From assembly GCF_027409185.1 (NCBI RefSeq), contig NC_084468.1, forward strand, positions 98,332,001 to 98,396,000: a stretch of DNA of 64,000 nt, written 5' to 3'. The DNA is from Cynocephalus volans (taxonomy: Eukaryota; Chordata; Mammalia; Dermoptera; Cynocephalidae). Shown in pieces: positions 33,749-46,178 of this stretch (positions within the stretch are counted from its first letter, which is position 1; each line of letters starts with the position of its first letter). Under the pieces are notes generated by a model. It worked only from the letters and a program-made list of their open reading frames with translations. It ran no database searches and had not been told where the DNA came from. The translations under genes were made by a program, and so were the position numbers.

Positions 33749-35739
33749 CCACAGTTTATCTGTTCACCAGTTGAAGGGCATTTGGATTGTTGCCACTTTG
33801 GGGCAGTTATGAACAAAGCCACTATATACATTCATATGCAAGTTTTCCAATGAACCTAAGTTTTCATTTCACTTGGGTATTGGAGTAGGATTTCTGGGTC
33901 ATATGGTAAGTATGTATTTGACCTTATTAAAACCTGCCAAACTCTTACAAAATTATTGTACCATTTTGTATTCTTATCAGTAAAGTTTGAGTTCTACTTG
34001 CTCTGACTCTTTGTCAGCACTTAACATTGTCAGGGTTTTTTTATTTGTTTTGTTTTCTTAGTCATATGTGGTGATATTACATTGTGGTTTTAACTTACAT
34101 TCCTTTCATGACTAATGAGACTGAGCATGTTTTCATGTATTAATTTGCCATTCCCATGTCTTTTCTTGGTCAAGTATCTTCAAATCTCTTGTCCAATTTA
34201 AAATTGGGTTATTTACTTTCTTATTATTGAATTTGGAGATTTCCTTATATATTCTGAAAACAAGTTTTTTATCAGATGTGTTTTGCAAATATTTTCTCTG
34301 TTCCTTGTCTTTTCATTAAATTTTGAAGTGCTCTTTATCAATTTTTTCTTCTACAGATAGTGCTTTTGGCATATTATCTAAGAAATCTTTAAATCAGGAC
34401 ACAAGAAATGTCTTATCATTTCTTCAACCAGTTCTGTAGTTTTATATTTTACAGATTTATCTATGGTTTATTTTTGCATATGGTGCAAGGTATGGATTGG
34501 GTTCATTTCTTTGCATGTGGATGTTAATTGTTCCAGAACCATTTGTTGAAAAGACTGACCTTTATTCACTGAATTATTTTTGTATCTTTGTCAAAAATAA
34601 ATTGTTCATAATTATGTGTGTCTATTTCTGTACTTTCAGTTCTGTTGCACTGATTTCTGTCTCTATGCTTTCATACAACTTTCTTGATCACTATAGCTTT
34701 ATAGTAAGTTATGCAGTCAGATAGTGTGAGTCTTCCCTCCAAATTTGTCCTTCTTTTTCAAAATTGCTTTGGCTTACCTAGATCTTTTGCCTTTCTATAT
34801 ACATATTAGAATTAGTTTATTGATTTCCACACACACAAAAAAAATCCTGCTGGGATTTTGATTGGAGCTGCATTAAATCTATATATAGATCTGGTTGGGA
34901 AGAATTGATGTTTTAACATTATTTAATCTGTCAACCCTTCAAAACGGAATATCTCTCCCTTTATTTAGGTCTTTGATTTTTTTCATCATGTTTTGTAGTT
35001 TTCAGCATACAGATATTACACATAGTTTTAAAAAATTATACCTAAGTATTTTATGGTTTTTGGTATGATTGTAAATTGTATTATTTAATTTCCATTTTCA
35101 ATTATTCCTTACCAGTATATAGAAATATAGTTAACATTTTTATGTTAAGGTTGAAACATTGATAAACTCATTTAGTTCCAGTAGTCTTTTTGAACATTTT
35201 TTGGATTTTCTATATAGGCAATCATTTTATTTGTGAGTAGAGACAGTTTTATTTCTTCTTTTCCAATTTGTATGCCTATCATTTCTTTTTCTTGCCCATG
35301 GCATTAGTTATGACCTCTAGTACAATGTTTAATAGGAATGATAGAAACAAACATCTTTTACCTTGTTCCTAATATTAGGGAGAAAACATTCAATCTTTCA
35401 CCATTAATTATGATGTTAACTGTAAGTTTTTTGTAGATGCTCTTTATCAAATTGTAGAAGTCCTCTTCTATTTCTAGTTTGCTGAGTTTCCCTCATGAAT
35501 GAATGTTGAATTTGATCAAATGATTTTCCTGAATCTATGAAATGATAATAAGGCTTTTCTTCTTACATCTGTTTATATAGTGAATTATGTTATTTTAGAG
35601 TGTTGAACCATACTTGCATCCCTGAAATAAATCTCATTTAATCATGATGAATTATCATTTCTATATATTGTTGAATTGCATTAGCTAATATTTTGTTCAG
35701 GATTGTTGCTTCTGAATTCATGAGGGATATTTGCATTAC

Positions 35740-35945
35740 CAGGAGTTGGTAAACTATATCCCATGGGCAAGATGTCTGTTTTTGTAAATAAAATTTTATT
35801 TAACAGCCATTTCAATTTGTTTACATATCGTTGATGGCTGCTTTCATGCTACATGGTAGAGCTGAATAGCTGCAACAGAGACTGTATGACCTGCAAATCT
35901 AAAATACTTACTATCACACCCTTTAAGAAAAAGTTTGCCAACCCC
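35740..35945 (-). mobile_element. hAT-like DNA transposon remnant
   Basis: The plus strand contains 'ccaggagttggtaaactat', 'aaataaaattttatttaac' and ends 'aagaaaaagtttgccaacc'. This reads as the reverse complement of a familiar nonautonomous mammalian element (motifs aaactttttct and ccaataaaactttattt). The ends ttggtaaact and agtttgccaa are inverted repeats. The family name is not assigned. Confidence 0.6.
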
Positions 35946-35999
35946 TTGGTTGATAGTTTTCTTTTCTTGTAATGTCTTTTTTTGGTTTTGGTCTTAGGG

Positions 36000-36376
36000 T
36001 GTATTAGTCCATTTCTGTTGCTTGTAACAAAATACCTGGAACCGGGTAATTTATAAGAAAACAAAATCTATTTGCTTACAGTTTCTGAGGCTGGGAAGTC
36101 TAAAGTACAGGGAACATGTGACGGTCTTGGTGGTGGTGACAGTGACCCAGGGGTCTCACATGGCAGAGCAGAGAGAGAAAAACTTGTAAAACCCTCAGAA
36201 TCATGCCCCTGACTGCCATTATTAATTCATTCACTACAGCATAGTCCTACAATCTAATCACCTCTTCAAGGCCCCACCTTTCAATTACTATAATAGGATT
36301 TCCCACCCTGAATGGTTACTGTGGGGATTAAGTGTCAAGGCGGGGGGGGGGGGGGGGGCATCCAATCTTCCAAACA
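36000..36376 (-). mobile_element. MaLR-type LTR (MST/THE1-like), solitary
   Basis: The plus strand starts tgtattagtccatttctgtt and 'gggtaatttataagaaaac', the reverse complement of the 3' end of MST/THE1-type LTRs. On the minus strand it runs TG...CA and about 377 bp. A run of 17 G at 36342-36358 interrupts it. There is no internal sequence. Confidence 0.7.
36342..36358 (+). repeat. Run of 17 G
   Basis: Uninterrupted G homopolymer inside the MaLR LTR. Such runs are rare in mammalian DNA, are prone to slippage and sequencing error, and can form G-quadruplexes. The exact length should be treated with caution. Confidence 0.9.
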
Positions 36377-36680
36377 AGCTAATGTTGCCTCACAGAATGA
36401 GTTGAGAAGCATTTCACTTCTATTTGCTGGAATGGTTTGTATAGAATTCGTATTATTTATTTCTTAAGTATGTGTTAGAATTAACCAGTGAAGTCATGTG
36501 GGCCTGGAGTTTTCTTTATTCAGAGGCTTTTAACTGTGAATTCAATTTCTCTAGTAGATTAGAATTCTTCAGATTACTTATTTCTTCATGAGTGAACTTT
36601 GATACTTGTGTCTTTCAAAGAATTTGTCCATTTGACTAAATTGTTGAATTTATGGGCATAATGCTTTCTGTTTGGGTTTT

Positions 36681-38046
36681 TGTTATTATTGTTGTTTTGT
36701 CTCAGACTTAAACAACTCTTTTCCTGCCAACAACAATTTCCCAGCCTCCTTGGTTTGGCCAGTGGGAAGCACTGGAAGGAAAGTAAAAGGCAAGAGGAAG
36801 GTAGAAGCAAGCCTTTGGGGCTTTGAAGCAGTATTTCTGGTAATAACTGTATCTTCTTCATTATACTTGCTCCAGCTGAACAGCTAATCCATCCTACTCT
36901 CCATTATCCAAGTTTCTGCCAGATTGCTTCCAATGGCTCCCACCAAACAGTCCCAACACTAGGACCTGGTACCTTCTTCTCTCTTTGCCTTTACTAATCT
37001 CTGTGCTGCCTCATTGTTTTGTTTGGCTTTTCAACTCCCACAATATCTTTGTAATTAGTTCTTTTTAAAGTTCTTCTATTGGATTTCCTGGCTTGGGCTA
37101 TATTTTCCTAACTGGACCCTTACTGATGGGTTTAACTTTGATAGACAGTTTTTCTGGATCCTGATTTAAATTATTTACTGGAGTTCAACCTTAACACTAT
37201 TCACTACTCAATGAATGAGAAGAGTCATCTGTACTGTATGAATGAATACAATAATAAGGTACTTCTTACTCAGCTACACTTAGAAAGTAAAGGCAATTTG
37301 CCATTCCCAAAAGACATTTACTTAAGTCATCATGTGGAACAGTGAGACTCCTGGCCCCATCTTCCCCACATGTACAACCCTGGACAGGCAATAGGAGAAA
37401 TGAGTAGCCTCAGAGAAAGTACATACACCTACGGGAGTTCCCAGTGAAACATCTTGCTCACCACCTGGTGACCTGAAAGTGAAGCCCATTAATTGAGCTA
37501 GTCCTCCCCACCAACATTCCCACTCCCATATAAGAGCTTCCAGTTAACTTTTTAGTATCTTCCTTCTGAATATGAATATAAGGTCAAGAATCATTACACA
37601 TATCAGGAAAATCTTCAGCATGTAAGTGTGAGATAAAAACAAGCTGAAAAATAAATCTGGAGTAAACAGAAATATTTTAACGAGGATTTTTTAAACAAAT
37701 ATTTTCAAAAAGAGAAAAGAAAATATTACCTATAAAACAAGAATAGAATGCTACAAAAAAAGAGGAATAATCAGAGAATAAGAAAGTTCCTGGAAATTAA
37801 AATTATATATGTGTAATAATGTACATGTTATAATATATGTATGTATAATTATAATACATTATACCTGGCATTATAGGTTATAACTTTAATAAAAGACTTT
37901 GAAGATAAAGTCAAGGAAATCTCCCAGAGTGCAGGAAAAAAAAGTCAAAGATACAGACAATAGTAGGATAAGATATTTAGAGAATCAGTCCAGGAGTTCA
38001 TCATATGACCAGTGGGAGCTGTAGACAGGACAGAGAAAGAGGAGAT
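36681..38046. other. Intergenic DNA, no gene recognised
   Basis: Low-complexity TA-rich sequence at 37800-37870. The piece at 36715-36790 ('caatttcccagcctccttg') may belong to an old LTR-like repeat. No coding exon was recognised. Confidence 0.45.
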
Positions 38047-38193
38047 AAATTATCCCAGAAGTAAGGCTGGCTGGATAGCTCACTTGGTTAGAGCTTGGTG
38101 CTGATAACACCAAGGTCAAGGGTTCATTTCCCCTTACGGGCCAGCTGCCAAAAAAACAAAAAGAAAGAAAGAAAGAAATTATGTCAGAAGTAA
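38047..38193 (+). repeat. tRNA-Ile-like SINE with 18-bp target-site duplication
   Basis: Body 38065-38175: ggctggctggatagctcact, then 'gctgataacaccaaggtca' and 'gggttcatttcccc', closely following tRNA-Ile, with an A/G-rich tail (aaagaaagaaag). Flanks aaattatcccagaagtaa (38047-38064) and aaattatgtcagaagtaa (38176-38193) match at 16 of 18 bases. Confidence 0.9.
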
Positions 38194-38199
38194 AGAACA

Positions 38200-38455
38200 G
38201 GTGAATAGATTAAAAATACCAACTATCACTATTGTTGATCTATACGAAGTTTTAAGGCAGGCAAAACTAGTATATGGTGAGAGTGGATTAGTAGTTAGCT
38301 TGTGAGGAGGGATTGATTCCAAAGGGGCACAAGGAAACTTTTGGGGATGATGGAAATGTTCTATATCTTGATTGTGGTGATTATACAGGTATATACTTAA
38401 ATTGGGCATATTTCTTGTATGTACCTCAATGAAAATAGTTTTTGAAAACAAAAGA
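38200..38455 (+). mobile_element. Old LINE-1 3'-end fragment
   Basis: 'gggatgatggaaatgttct', 'cttgattgtggtgattata' and 'atgtacctcaatgaaaat' follow the old L1 3'UTR pattern. Noncoding. Confidence 0.6.
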
Positions 38456-39024
38456 AATTTCTTAGGATAAATGACTTTGAACTTAATGGTTCTGTTACAG
38501 GTGAACCAATGATTATATGCTGAAAAACTATTATAGGTGATGAGAGGACATCAAAAAATTCTAATGTGATCACATTTTCATGTTAGAAAAATTATTCTCA
38601 TGGGAAGAGTGACTCAATGAGTTCAAGAGCTTATTAGGGACATGTAACTTCTGGGCATGTTGGACGTGTGAGATCAGTTATCATAAATGTATTTTGGCAC
38701 CCATCTATCTGCACATTAGTACAATTCTCTCTAGAGCACCCAATAGCCCAAGTGTATGAAAACAGAAAAGAATGTGTGGACTAATCCACGGTTAAAGTTT
38801 TATCAGCTGGAAAAACCTACAGCAAAGCAGCAATATGCCAAGGCAGTTGAGAGAGGTTAAAAGGATGGTGTCTGGGCAGACAGAAATTGATAAGGAACCG
38901 ATAGATTGACAGAATAGTGAGGAGTCAGGAGGTGAGAGACTGTGATGAAGCCAGAAGGTATGTGTAGGTGAAGTGAGGGAGAGACTGCTGTGGTAGTGGG
39001 AGGTTGGAATAACTTAGGGTGATG
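38456..39024. other. Intergenic DNA, nothing recognised
   Basis: No gene or named repeat was recognised in this stretch. Confidence 0.45.
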
Positions 39025-39310
39025 ACTAACATTAGATGATTTTTAAAAAAAGTACAGACAACACAGAATGATCTCTAAGACATATTGTTTAGTAAAAAAG
39101 GCAATGTACACAAAACTGTGCATAGTAGGTTACTATGTTAAGACCATTTAGATTCATTTACTTGTATGTTAATAAGAACCTCGTAATGTTGGTTGACTCT
39201 GGGGAGGAAAACTAGAAGACTGGGGACACAGGAGGGAGGGAGACTTTTCTCTGTATTGCCTTTTGTTCCTCTTGAATGCTGAACCATGTGAATGTTATTA
39301 CCTATTCAAA
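39025..39310 (+). mobile_element. Probable old LINE-1 3'UTR fragment
   Basis: 'tacagacaacacagaatga', 'gactctggggaggaaaact' and 'aatgctgaaccatgtgaat' resemble the 3'UTR of old L1 (L1M/HAL1) elements. A similar text occurs at 48700-48840. Confidence 0.5.
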
Positions 39311-40053
39311 AATATATAAACAGAATTAAACAAATAAGGAAAAAAGAAATAGATGTAATATAATGAATAAAAACAATACAGAATGAGGTATTCATGCTTG
39401 AAGTGTATAAATTAGGCATATACAAGAGTACTACAAAAATATCATGGAAAAATAGAATTAAACAATAATAAGAATCTTTCAATGAATTTTTTGAAGCACT
39501 TTGTGTATGAACAAATACCAGAAGGTAAGAGAACTTAAGCCCCATTTGATTTATTTAAGAATAAATAGAATAAAATGTTTAATAGTAGGCAATGTAAAAA
39601 AAAAAAAAAAATAGATCACCTGGACATTCTAGATTTTTATATCATTCAATGGTTAAGCACTTACTAATCATCTATTGTGCTGGTGCTGATCCCAAATTAT
39701 AAAGGCAAAATATGATTCTGAAGAGCCACTGGCACTAAATTATACACGTAGTTCCTTTACCAATATGTTGTCTATTTTGTCCTTGGTCCCTATATTGTCA
39801 GCTTGCCTGTGCAGTCTGCATGATACATAAAAGCAAGTCTCATACAACAATGTCTAGACTCAACAAGTTACCCTGGACTATTTGCTTTCATTACACTTTG
39901 CCTTATGCCCAAATCCTGTATTCACGTGATGTCACCATGTTGCTCAAGAAAGTCATCATCAACCCAATACACTGGACAGGACCTGTGATACCTAAAAGAA
40001 GTCACAGACCAGTTGGAAATACTATTTGGTTACACAGACAGACAGACAGACAG

Positions 40054-40084
<31 letters not shown>

Positions 40085-40829
40085 CACACACGCACACACA
40101 CACACACAGTGCTAAAAGACCTGAGATCTTTTCATGCCTCACAATTTGTCAACCGTATGTCTTCCCTACCAGTTACTTCCCTCTTTCTTCTACCTGTCAC
40201 TGCCTTACCTGATCTTCCTGTACCTCACACCCAGTAGCCTGACACTGACTCTAGAGATAAGGAACTCAGGATGTAGGAGACAAAGTATCTGAGCTCCTGA
40301 CAACATCATGGCCATATTATTTCTTGGTTTATTTAGAAGTACACATTCCAAAAATGGGAAAGGGGCCTGATTTTCTTACTTCAAGTATGCCCCCAAATTT
40401 CTCCATCAGATTTGCCCCACATGAGGTTAGGGTGTTATGTAACTAGCGCTGCACTGCATGCATGGCCTGACATAAAACAAGCTGCACCCACCTCATACAG
40501 AAGATTGAACCAGACTGCTCCCTAGTTAATTTACACCGGGCCAGCAGCCACAGAGTAGATGCTCTATGAATGACCTAACTGCACCAGAGAATTAGTTCTA
40601 TTCCAAGAAGCCACAAATCCATCATAATTGAGCCAATAAAATGTATTGTTTCTGTCTTAAAAGAGGCTGGGTAACAGAGGTACCCTAAAACTTTCATTTA
40701 AGAAGTCTTCCGTACTAGTTCTTTAGCCACAAGTTGACTGATTCCTGATTTTTCACACATACATGTGCGTACACACACAGACAGCCTCGTTTACTCTATT
40801 GTCAGGACCAGATCTGCCTAATTAGAAAG
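39311..40829. other. Intergenic DNA around a microsatellite
   Basis: Apart from the compound microsatellite (40033-40109) and an A run near 39598-39611, no gene or named repeat was recognised. Confidence 0.45.
40033..40109 (+). repeat. Compound microsatellite (CAGA)n(CA)n
   Basis: Repeated CAGA units run into a long (CA)n tract broken by two CG steps. The frames that read Thr-His repeats through it are not genes. Confidence 0.95.
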
Positions 40830-41340
40830 TAGAATATAAGGAAAAGCAATAATTTAGAGACTAAGAGTTTAAAAAAACCAACCTAACTAGTGTTTTGGCG
40901 TGAAAGGAACTCAAGAGGCTCGCAGAGATATTTGGTTTGTATTTTTCCTTTACTTTATAATCAAATCATTTTAATATTAACCAAAAACACAACTTGAACT
41001 GGCATACATTTCACTCATGACTAATTACAAAGCAGGCTTTTCAAATCAGTGTTGATCTAATGTTTTTAGAAATTATTTAATTTTCAGGGTCCAATATCTG
41101 TCGAGTAAATCACCAATTTCCAGTTCATTCTTATTTAATATAAAAAAATCTAATTAGTATGAAGCTATTTCACAGCTGTCTTTAAATTAAACCACAGTCA
41201 ACAGCATGCAGCATTTGGGGTTTGCTTTGGCATCTCCAAATCAATTGTTCTTTTTGTTCAAATATAAAAGTTAAGCTTTATTTTGAAGTATTAAGCTGAG
41301 CTTCATAACCTCAGATTTTAACTTGTAATTTTTCACAAGT
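40830..41340. promoter_or_regulatory. Candidate distal conserved noncoding element
   Basis: AT-rich but not low-complexity, and free of recognisable transposons in a repeat-dense area. It has repeated homeodomain-type words (gactaattac near 41020, ctaattagtatg near 41150), 'cacagctgtc' (E-box, near 41171), and 'tcaattgttctttttg' (SOX-like, near 41242). This combination suits a neural enhancer about 21 kb upstream of NEUROG2. Purely inferential. Confidence 0.35.
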
Positions 41341-43744
41341 AACTCAAATTTTGAAATGTATGTTTCTAAGGACAGGGGTTGGCTACAGAGGAGAGCAGAG
41401 TACAAAACATATGCAGTATATTATTTTAAACCTACTTCTGATAATTAGAAGAATTTTGAGAATCACCAGCTCATTTATTAATACTTTAGTTAATAATCAG
41501 GTTTTTTTGCATTAAGTAGATAACTAGATCTTCCTCTAGCAAATGTACACCTTCAAAGACCTTCAAAGTGAAATCAACAAACCCAATTCTCTAGTAAAAG
41601 TTGTATTTGTCAGGAAGGTATGGATTGTGCAAACAAACAAATTGCTAATAAATTGTTACACACTAAATTAAACAAGGTAAATTATCAGAACATGAGTCTT
41701 ATTGGATCAAAGAGGATTATAAGATTTTTGGTTCTAGGTCTTTCACCCTTTGATGAAGTAAAGTGACTTACAATGCAGGCAGTGCAGTATAGCCTAGCCT
41801 TGGAATTGGTATATTCTGGGTTCCAGCCATGTCTCATACTAGATATGGTAGATTAGGAAGATCACTTCAAATTCTCTGACCCTTGGCTAAATTATTTATA
41901 GAGTGAGGAAAATTCATGTCTCCCCACTGGGGATCAATGTGATGTTTATGAAAGAATCTTGAAAAAACCCAACACACATAACATGTAAAGTAAAGGCAAT
42001 TAATAATGAGTGGATTAAAGCCTAGAAATTTCATTTTATTTCAGTATGTCATGCATAATCTAATAGACTTCTTCTATAAATAAAAGTCTTGAGAATATTC
42101 TTATACAATCCTAGTACATATTGAACACAAGATGGAAGACATCATTTTACGATTATTGTTATCTGTAGATATTTGACAGCTATAATTGTAAAACTGACTT
42201 ATTACTTTGAGCATATTGTAAAATCATGAGAAATTTTAATATTTTGATTGTTTATTGAATGGGATACTCTTTAAAGTTCAATTTTTGTCCTTTCAACTTT
42301 GAAACTTGAGATGAAAAAGATAAAGAATGTGTCAGTCTAGGTTTTGGGGATTTTTCTATGTCAAATATTGTTATGGTCTTTTTGTTCTTGAAAATATAAA
42401 TAAAGGCACTACTAATATTCATGGTTTAGACAGTATAATTTGATAATTTAGATAGTGTATGTTGCTCAAAATATATGATGAACAAAAGACAACTCTACAA
42501 TGATCAACACTACCCAATCAGAAGAATGTTTTATTGGTCTCTTTAAGAAAGATACAGTAGATGAGCCAATAGATTGCCACTTCTCTTACTGGGTCTTTGA
42601 AAGAAATAGGAAATGAGAGCTAACTGTTCTTCCCTCTATTTCTATTGTAACAGGCTTGGGGAAAAGGAATGAGTGAAGATGACTGTGCTCTGATGGAAAG
42701 GGTGTGGAGCAAGAGGACTGTGTAAGATCTGACCACTAAATATTAAATCAGGCCTGCTGCAGCTGACATTACATTTAGGGATGACACTCTGTGACCCAAT
42801 CCAAGATGGGAAAGTTGTTGTTTCTGTTTTGTGCTCAGCCACAGTGATGAAACAAACCCTGGACCTTGGTGTTATCAGCACCATGCTCTAACCTACAGGA
42901 TGGGAAAGATTAAAACTAGAGACAAAGCTACTAATACCATATCCACTGTAAGTCAGGTCTACGCAGAGGGAAAGAAAGCCTGAAATACAAATCTCCTCCC
43001 TGGGCTAAGTGAATGGGGTAGCAGGGGAACAGAAACTAAGCCATTTCTGTTTTTTCCCTTATTCCTCCCACACCATCATTACTTAACGTGCCTGGTATAA
43101 AAGAGTGCTTAATGTAGTGAACTATGTAGATGAGCTAGAAAGAATGAAAAGGGTTGGTCCAGAAGCAACTCTGCAAGACCAATGTTATTTTCTATTAATT
43201 AGGTTTTAGTTTTCTGTTAATTATACTATAGAGAAAGGAAAAACATTGTGTATATAATTATATGTAAAATTGTGTACATAGCTACCTCTTATCGAAAATA
43301 CTAGTATACTACATTATCAATTTCTTAGCCACCTACTATACCATAACATTTATACCAACTTCTTATGTTCTAAACAAGAGGAATATTGTTGAATGGTAAG
43401 TTCTTTTAAAGATTTCAATGTGTCCTGTTTAAAAGGTTTCAGTAGCCTCTGCCACATTAAAGTAACTATGATAACATATATTTGACACTCATAACTGACA
43501 CTGTCAGAAATTGGGAGAAATAGTCATGAACTGAAAGGAATATGGAATTGGACTGAAAACTTGTATAATGTCATTAGAAACAGAGTAAGTATACCCACTT
43601 AAAAATAAAAAGACCCTCTGCCCACCTTTATTAACTGTTGTCTGGATTAAAAATATGAGATTTATACCAACTAAAAAAATAGGGCAGCCATACTTCTAAG
43701 TGCAATTTCTGCTTCCTGAGACAGCTTGAATGCTAGGCCCACCC
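41341..43744. other. Intergenic DNA, no gene recognised
   Basis: Mostly AT-rich. A MIR-like piece may lie at 41790-41990. A short, truncated minus-strand tRNA-SINE piece may lie at about 42855-42900 ('ggaccttggtgttatcagc'). No coding exon was recognised. Confidence 0.45.
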
Positions 43745-43942
43745 TCTCTCTACATCAGGATGTGTGGCAATGTCTGGAGACATTTTAGTTGTCACAACTC
43801 GGGGGGTAAGGTGCTACTGGCATCTAGTGGGCAGAGGCCAGGGATGCTGCTAAACATCCTATGAGGCACAGGACAGCCCCCCATACTAAAGAATTATCTG
43901 GCCCAAAATGTCAAGAATGCCAAAGTTGAGAAATCCTGCTCT
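43745..43942 (+). mobile_element. MER20 (hAT-Charlie) element
   Basis: Nearly the full MER20 order is readable: 'ggcaatgtctggagacatt', 'tagttgtcacaactcgggg', 'gctactggcatctagtggg', 'gggatgctgctaaacatcc', 'aagaattatctggcccaaa' and 'gttgagaaatcctgct'. MER20 is an old nonautonomous DNA transposon; some copies have been co-opted as regulatory elements in placental mammals. Confidence 0.9.
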
Positions 43943-45185
43943 ATACCATCAAGACCTCTTCCCACATCATTGCAGAAATTGAAAACTCTCGAAAACTGAC
44001 AAAATGAGACGTGGAGGGGAGGGAGGAAATATTGCCAGCACAGGCACAAGTGAGGAAGATTGTATTGGAGTCTTTGAGCAGTTCTAGATGAGAATTAGTA
44101 GGAGTTAGACTAGGAGCTGTGTGAAATCAGTCATCCAGCTGTAGATCTGAAATGGAAACGAACAGAAATCGAGACCCAAGGTCAATTCCCATAGTGTCTA
44201 GATAGCTCTCACAAGTGTATGTAACAGAAATATATCCTCATATATACAAAGACTCAAAATATATATCATCTACATATACTTTTCTTGGGAAAAAAAATTG
44301 AGACTTAGCTCCAGCTGGTCAAGAACAGACTCAAAATTAAGAAATAAACAGGGGAAGTTTGGGCAGCAAAATTCAGGAATCCAGTTTAAAAATATTTTGT
44401 CAGTTAGACTGTACAGTTCATAGGCAATGTATGGCTCTGTAATAAATACTTCCTTCAACTGTTCCTTACTCATTGTAAGAAACTGTTGGGAGTCACATTT
44501 TTGCTTCACAGTTTGAATGAACACTTAAAAAAGTAACTGTTGTTGTAATCGGTAACACATTTGGGACAAAGCTTGGAAAATTACTAAACCACAAGTTTTA
44601 TTTGTTGGATTTTTCTGTCTAACATAAGAAAAGAGTCATAGAAGTAGGCGGGCCATTTTTTCTTGTGAAGTAATTCAAGTAAGCAATTTTCATAATCTTT
44701 AAAATGAATATTAAGTGACTTGAGTCACTGAGTTTTTTTTAATTACTAAAGAGAAATATTTCATTGATATTAGTTATACAGTCAAGCCCTTCTCATTTTT
44801 CTGTTTATGATGTGTAAATGTTCCTTTGTTAATAATGTCTAAATATCAGTATGGACTCACATGGTTCAAAATTTATCTACATGTAGAATATAAGCATAGA
44901 AAAGATTGAAGAAATATGTTAATGATTATCTCTGGGTAGTGGATTTCTAGGTGATTGCTGTGGGTTTTTTGGTATACTTTTTTGTATTTTGCAAATTTTC
45001 TACAAGGAGTATGTATTATTTTTATATTAAAAAGTTTTAATTCATATATTATATATATCAATATATATCAATAACTACTGTGTAAATAAATGCCTAGGAA
45101 AAAGACTAGAAGGAAATGGACAAAGGTAGTCTTTCATTCATTTGTTCATTCATCCAATGGATACTTTTTAAACACTTACTAAACC

Positions 45186-45187
<2 letters not shown>
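43943..45187. other. Intergenic DNA with a probable old L1 3' fragment
   Basis: An L1-like 3'UTR piece lies at about 44870-45030 ('gattatctctgggtagtgg', 'ttttttgtattttgcaaat'). The rest shows no recognised feature. Confidence 0.45.
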
Positions 45188-45277
<90 letters not shown>

Positions 45278-45292
45278 GCGTGCACGCGCGCG
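45188..45292 (+). repeat. Long (TG)n microsatellite ending in CG-rich alternating sequence
   Basis: More than 40 TG units lead into tgcgtgtgcgtgcacgcgcg. The whole tract alternates purine and pyrimidine, which favours Z-DNA. It lies just beyond the predicted 3' end of ZGRF1. Confidence 0.95.
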
Positions 45293-45714
45293 GGCACTGG
45301 CCATGGCAAGGTGTTGAACACTGCTATCTACAGGTTTGAACTTTTAGTGTTCTTTTTTCTTTTTTGTACTTCTCAGAAGTTTTATTGTGGAGATGTTTTT
45401 GCTTATAAAATGATGGGACATTATTTACAAAAGATTCTGATAAAGTTAGAGTTCAGAAAGGAGTGTGTTGTTATATCTGTGTAGACATGATCTAATAGAT
45501 GAGCTTTTGAGATATTTACTTCTTTTGGAAGTACACTGGTATTCCCCATGATGGCTTTCCCTCCCTCTTGTAAAATTCATTTCTTTAGCAAACAGAAAAA
45601 ATACTTTTTAGAAAAAAAAATGTTTTTATCAGTAAGATTTTATATTACCTTCAACATCTGCCTATCTTAATAGAGGTAACATATACTTTTTTGAAGAGCA
45701 AAGTTGTAAATGTG

Positions 45715-45720
45715 TTTATT
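45715..45720 (-). terminator. ZGRF1: Likely poly(A) signal of ZGRF1 (AATAAA)
   Basis: tttatt on the plus strand reads AATAAA on the gene strand, 117 bases after the ZGRF1 stop. It gives a short 3'UTR. No competing signal is closer. Confidence 0.55.
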
Positions 45721-45836
45721 TAGTATGTTATTTAAATATCATCATGTATTTTTTTATAATAGGGGTTTTAGACTAATACAAATATAAAAAATTATACAGT
45801 GTAAAATGAGTATGAATTTACATAAATACAAACTAT

Positions 45837-45994
45837 CTATACCATGTCTTTTTGTGAAAGAGATTTATCTTTAGATTGACCTTTCTCACTCTTTTTCTTC
45901 TGTTTTTCTTCTGCTTGTTTTTCAAAATAATCTTTAAGGAGAATGTTCAGCTGTGGTTCATACTGACTTGCATGTTGCAATCCATCTTCCCTTC
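45837..45994 (-). CDS. ZGRF1: ZGRF1 last coding exon (C terminus and stop)
   Basis: The exon begins after ctctttaag and supplies two bases to complete a split Gly codon, then REDGLQHASQYEPQLN and a Lys/Glu-rich tail (KQAEEKQKKKSEK) to a TAG stop at 45837-45839. The basic tail is low in complexity and probably disordered, and could serve as a nuclear localisation signal (inference). Confidence 0.95.
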
Positions 45995-46178
45995 CTTAAA
46001 GAGATATAAAACATGAGACAACTATTCTTTATTTTATAGTAGTCCTTATATTATTAACATGTGAATTATCTCCCACAGTAGCAAATTCAGAGCTGTTTCT
46101 GCCTGAAAATCCACAAGTATTAACCCATCAAAGTCAGTTTTAATTAAAATGCTTAAGTTAAACACATTCTTACTTTAC

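Larger units (their letters stand above)
32690..36680 (-). mobile_element. Old LINE-1 3' half, antisense, interrupted by three later elements
   Basis: The plus strand is the reverse complement of an old L1: 3'UTR (from about 32690), then the end of ORF2 running right. L1 text stops and resumes around an LTR-like element (33026-33748), a hAT-like fragment (about 35740-35945) and a MaLR LTR (36000-36376). After each, the same L1 order continues, for example 'gcctcacagaatgagttga' at about 36387. All frames are broken, so it is inactive. Confidence 0.85.

Noticed and set aside
40013-40237. Thr-His repeat proteins
   Set aside because: These are translations of a CA microsatellite.
45106-45484. 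His-Thr and Val-Cys repeat proteins
   Set aside because: These are translations of the TG microsatellite on both strands.
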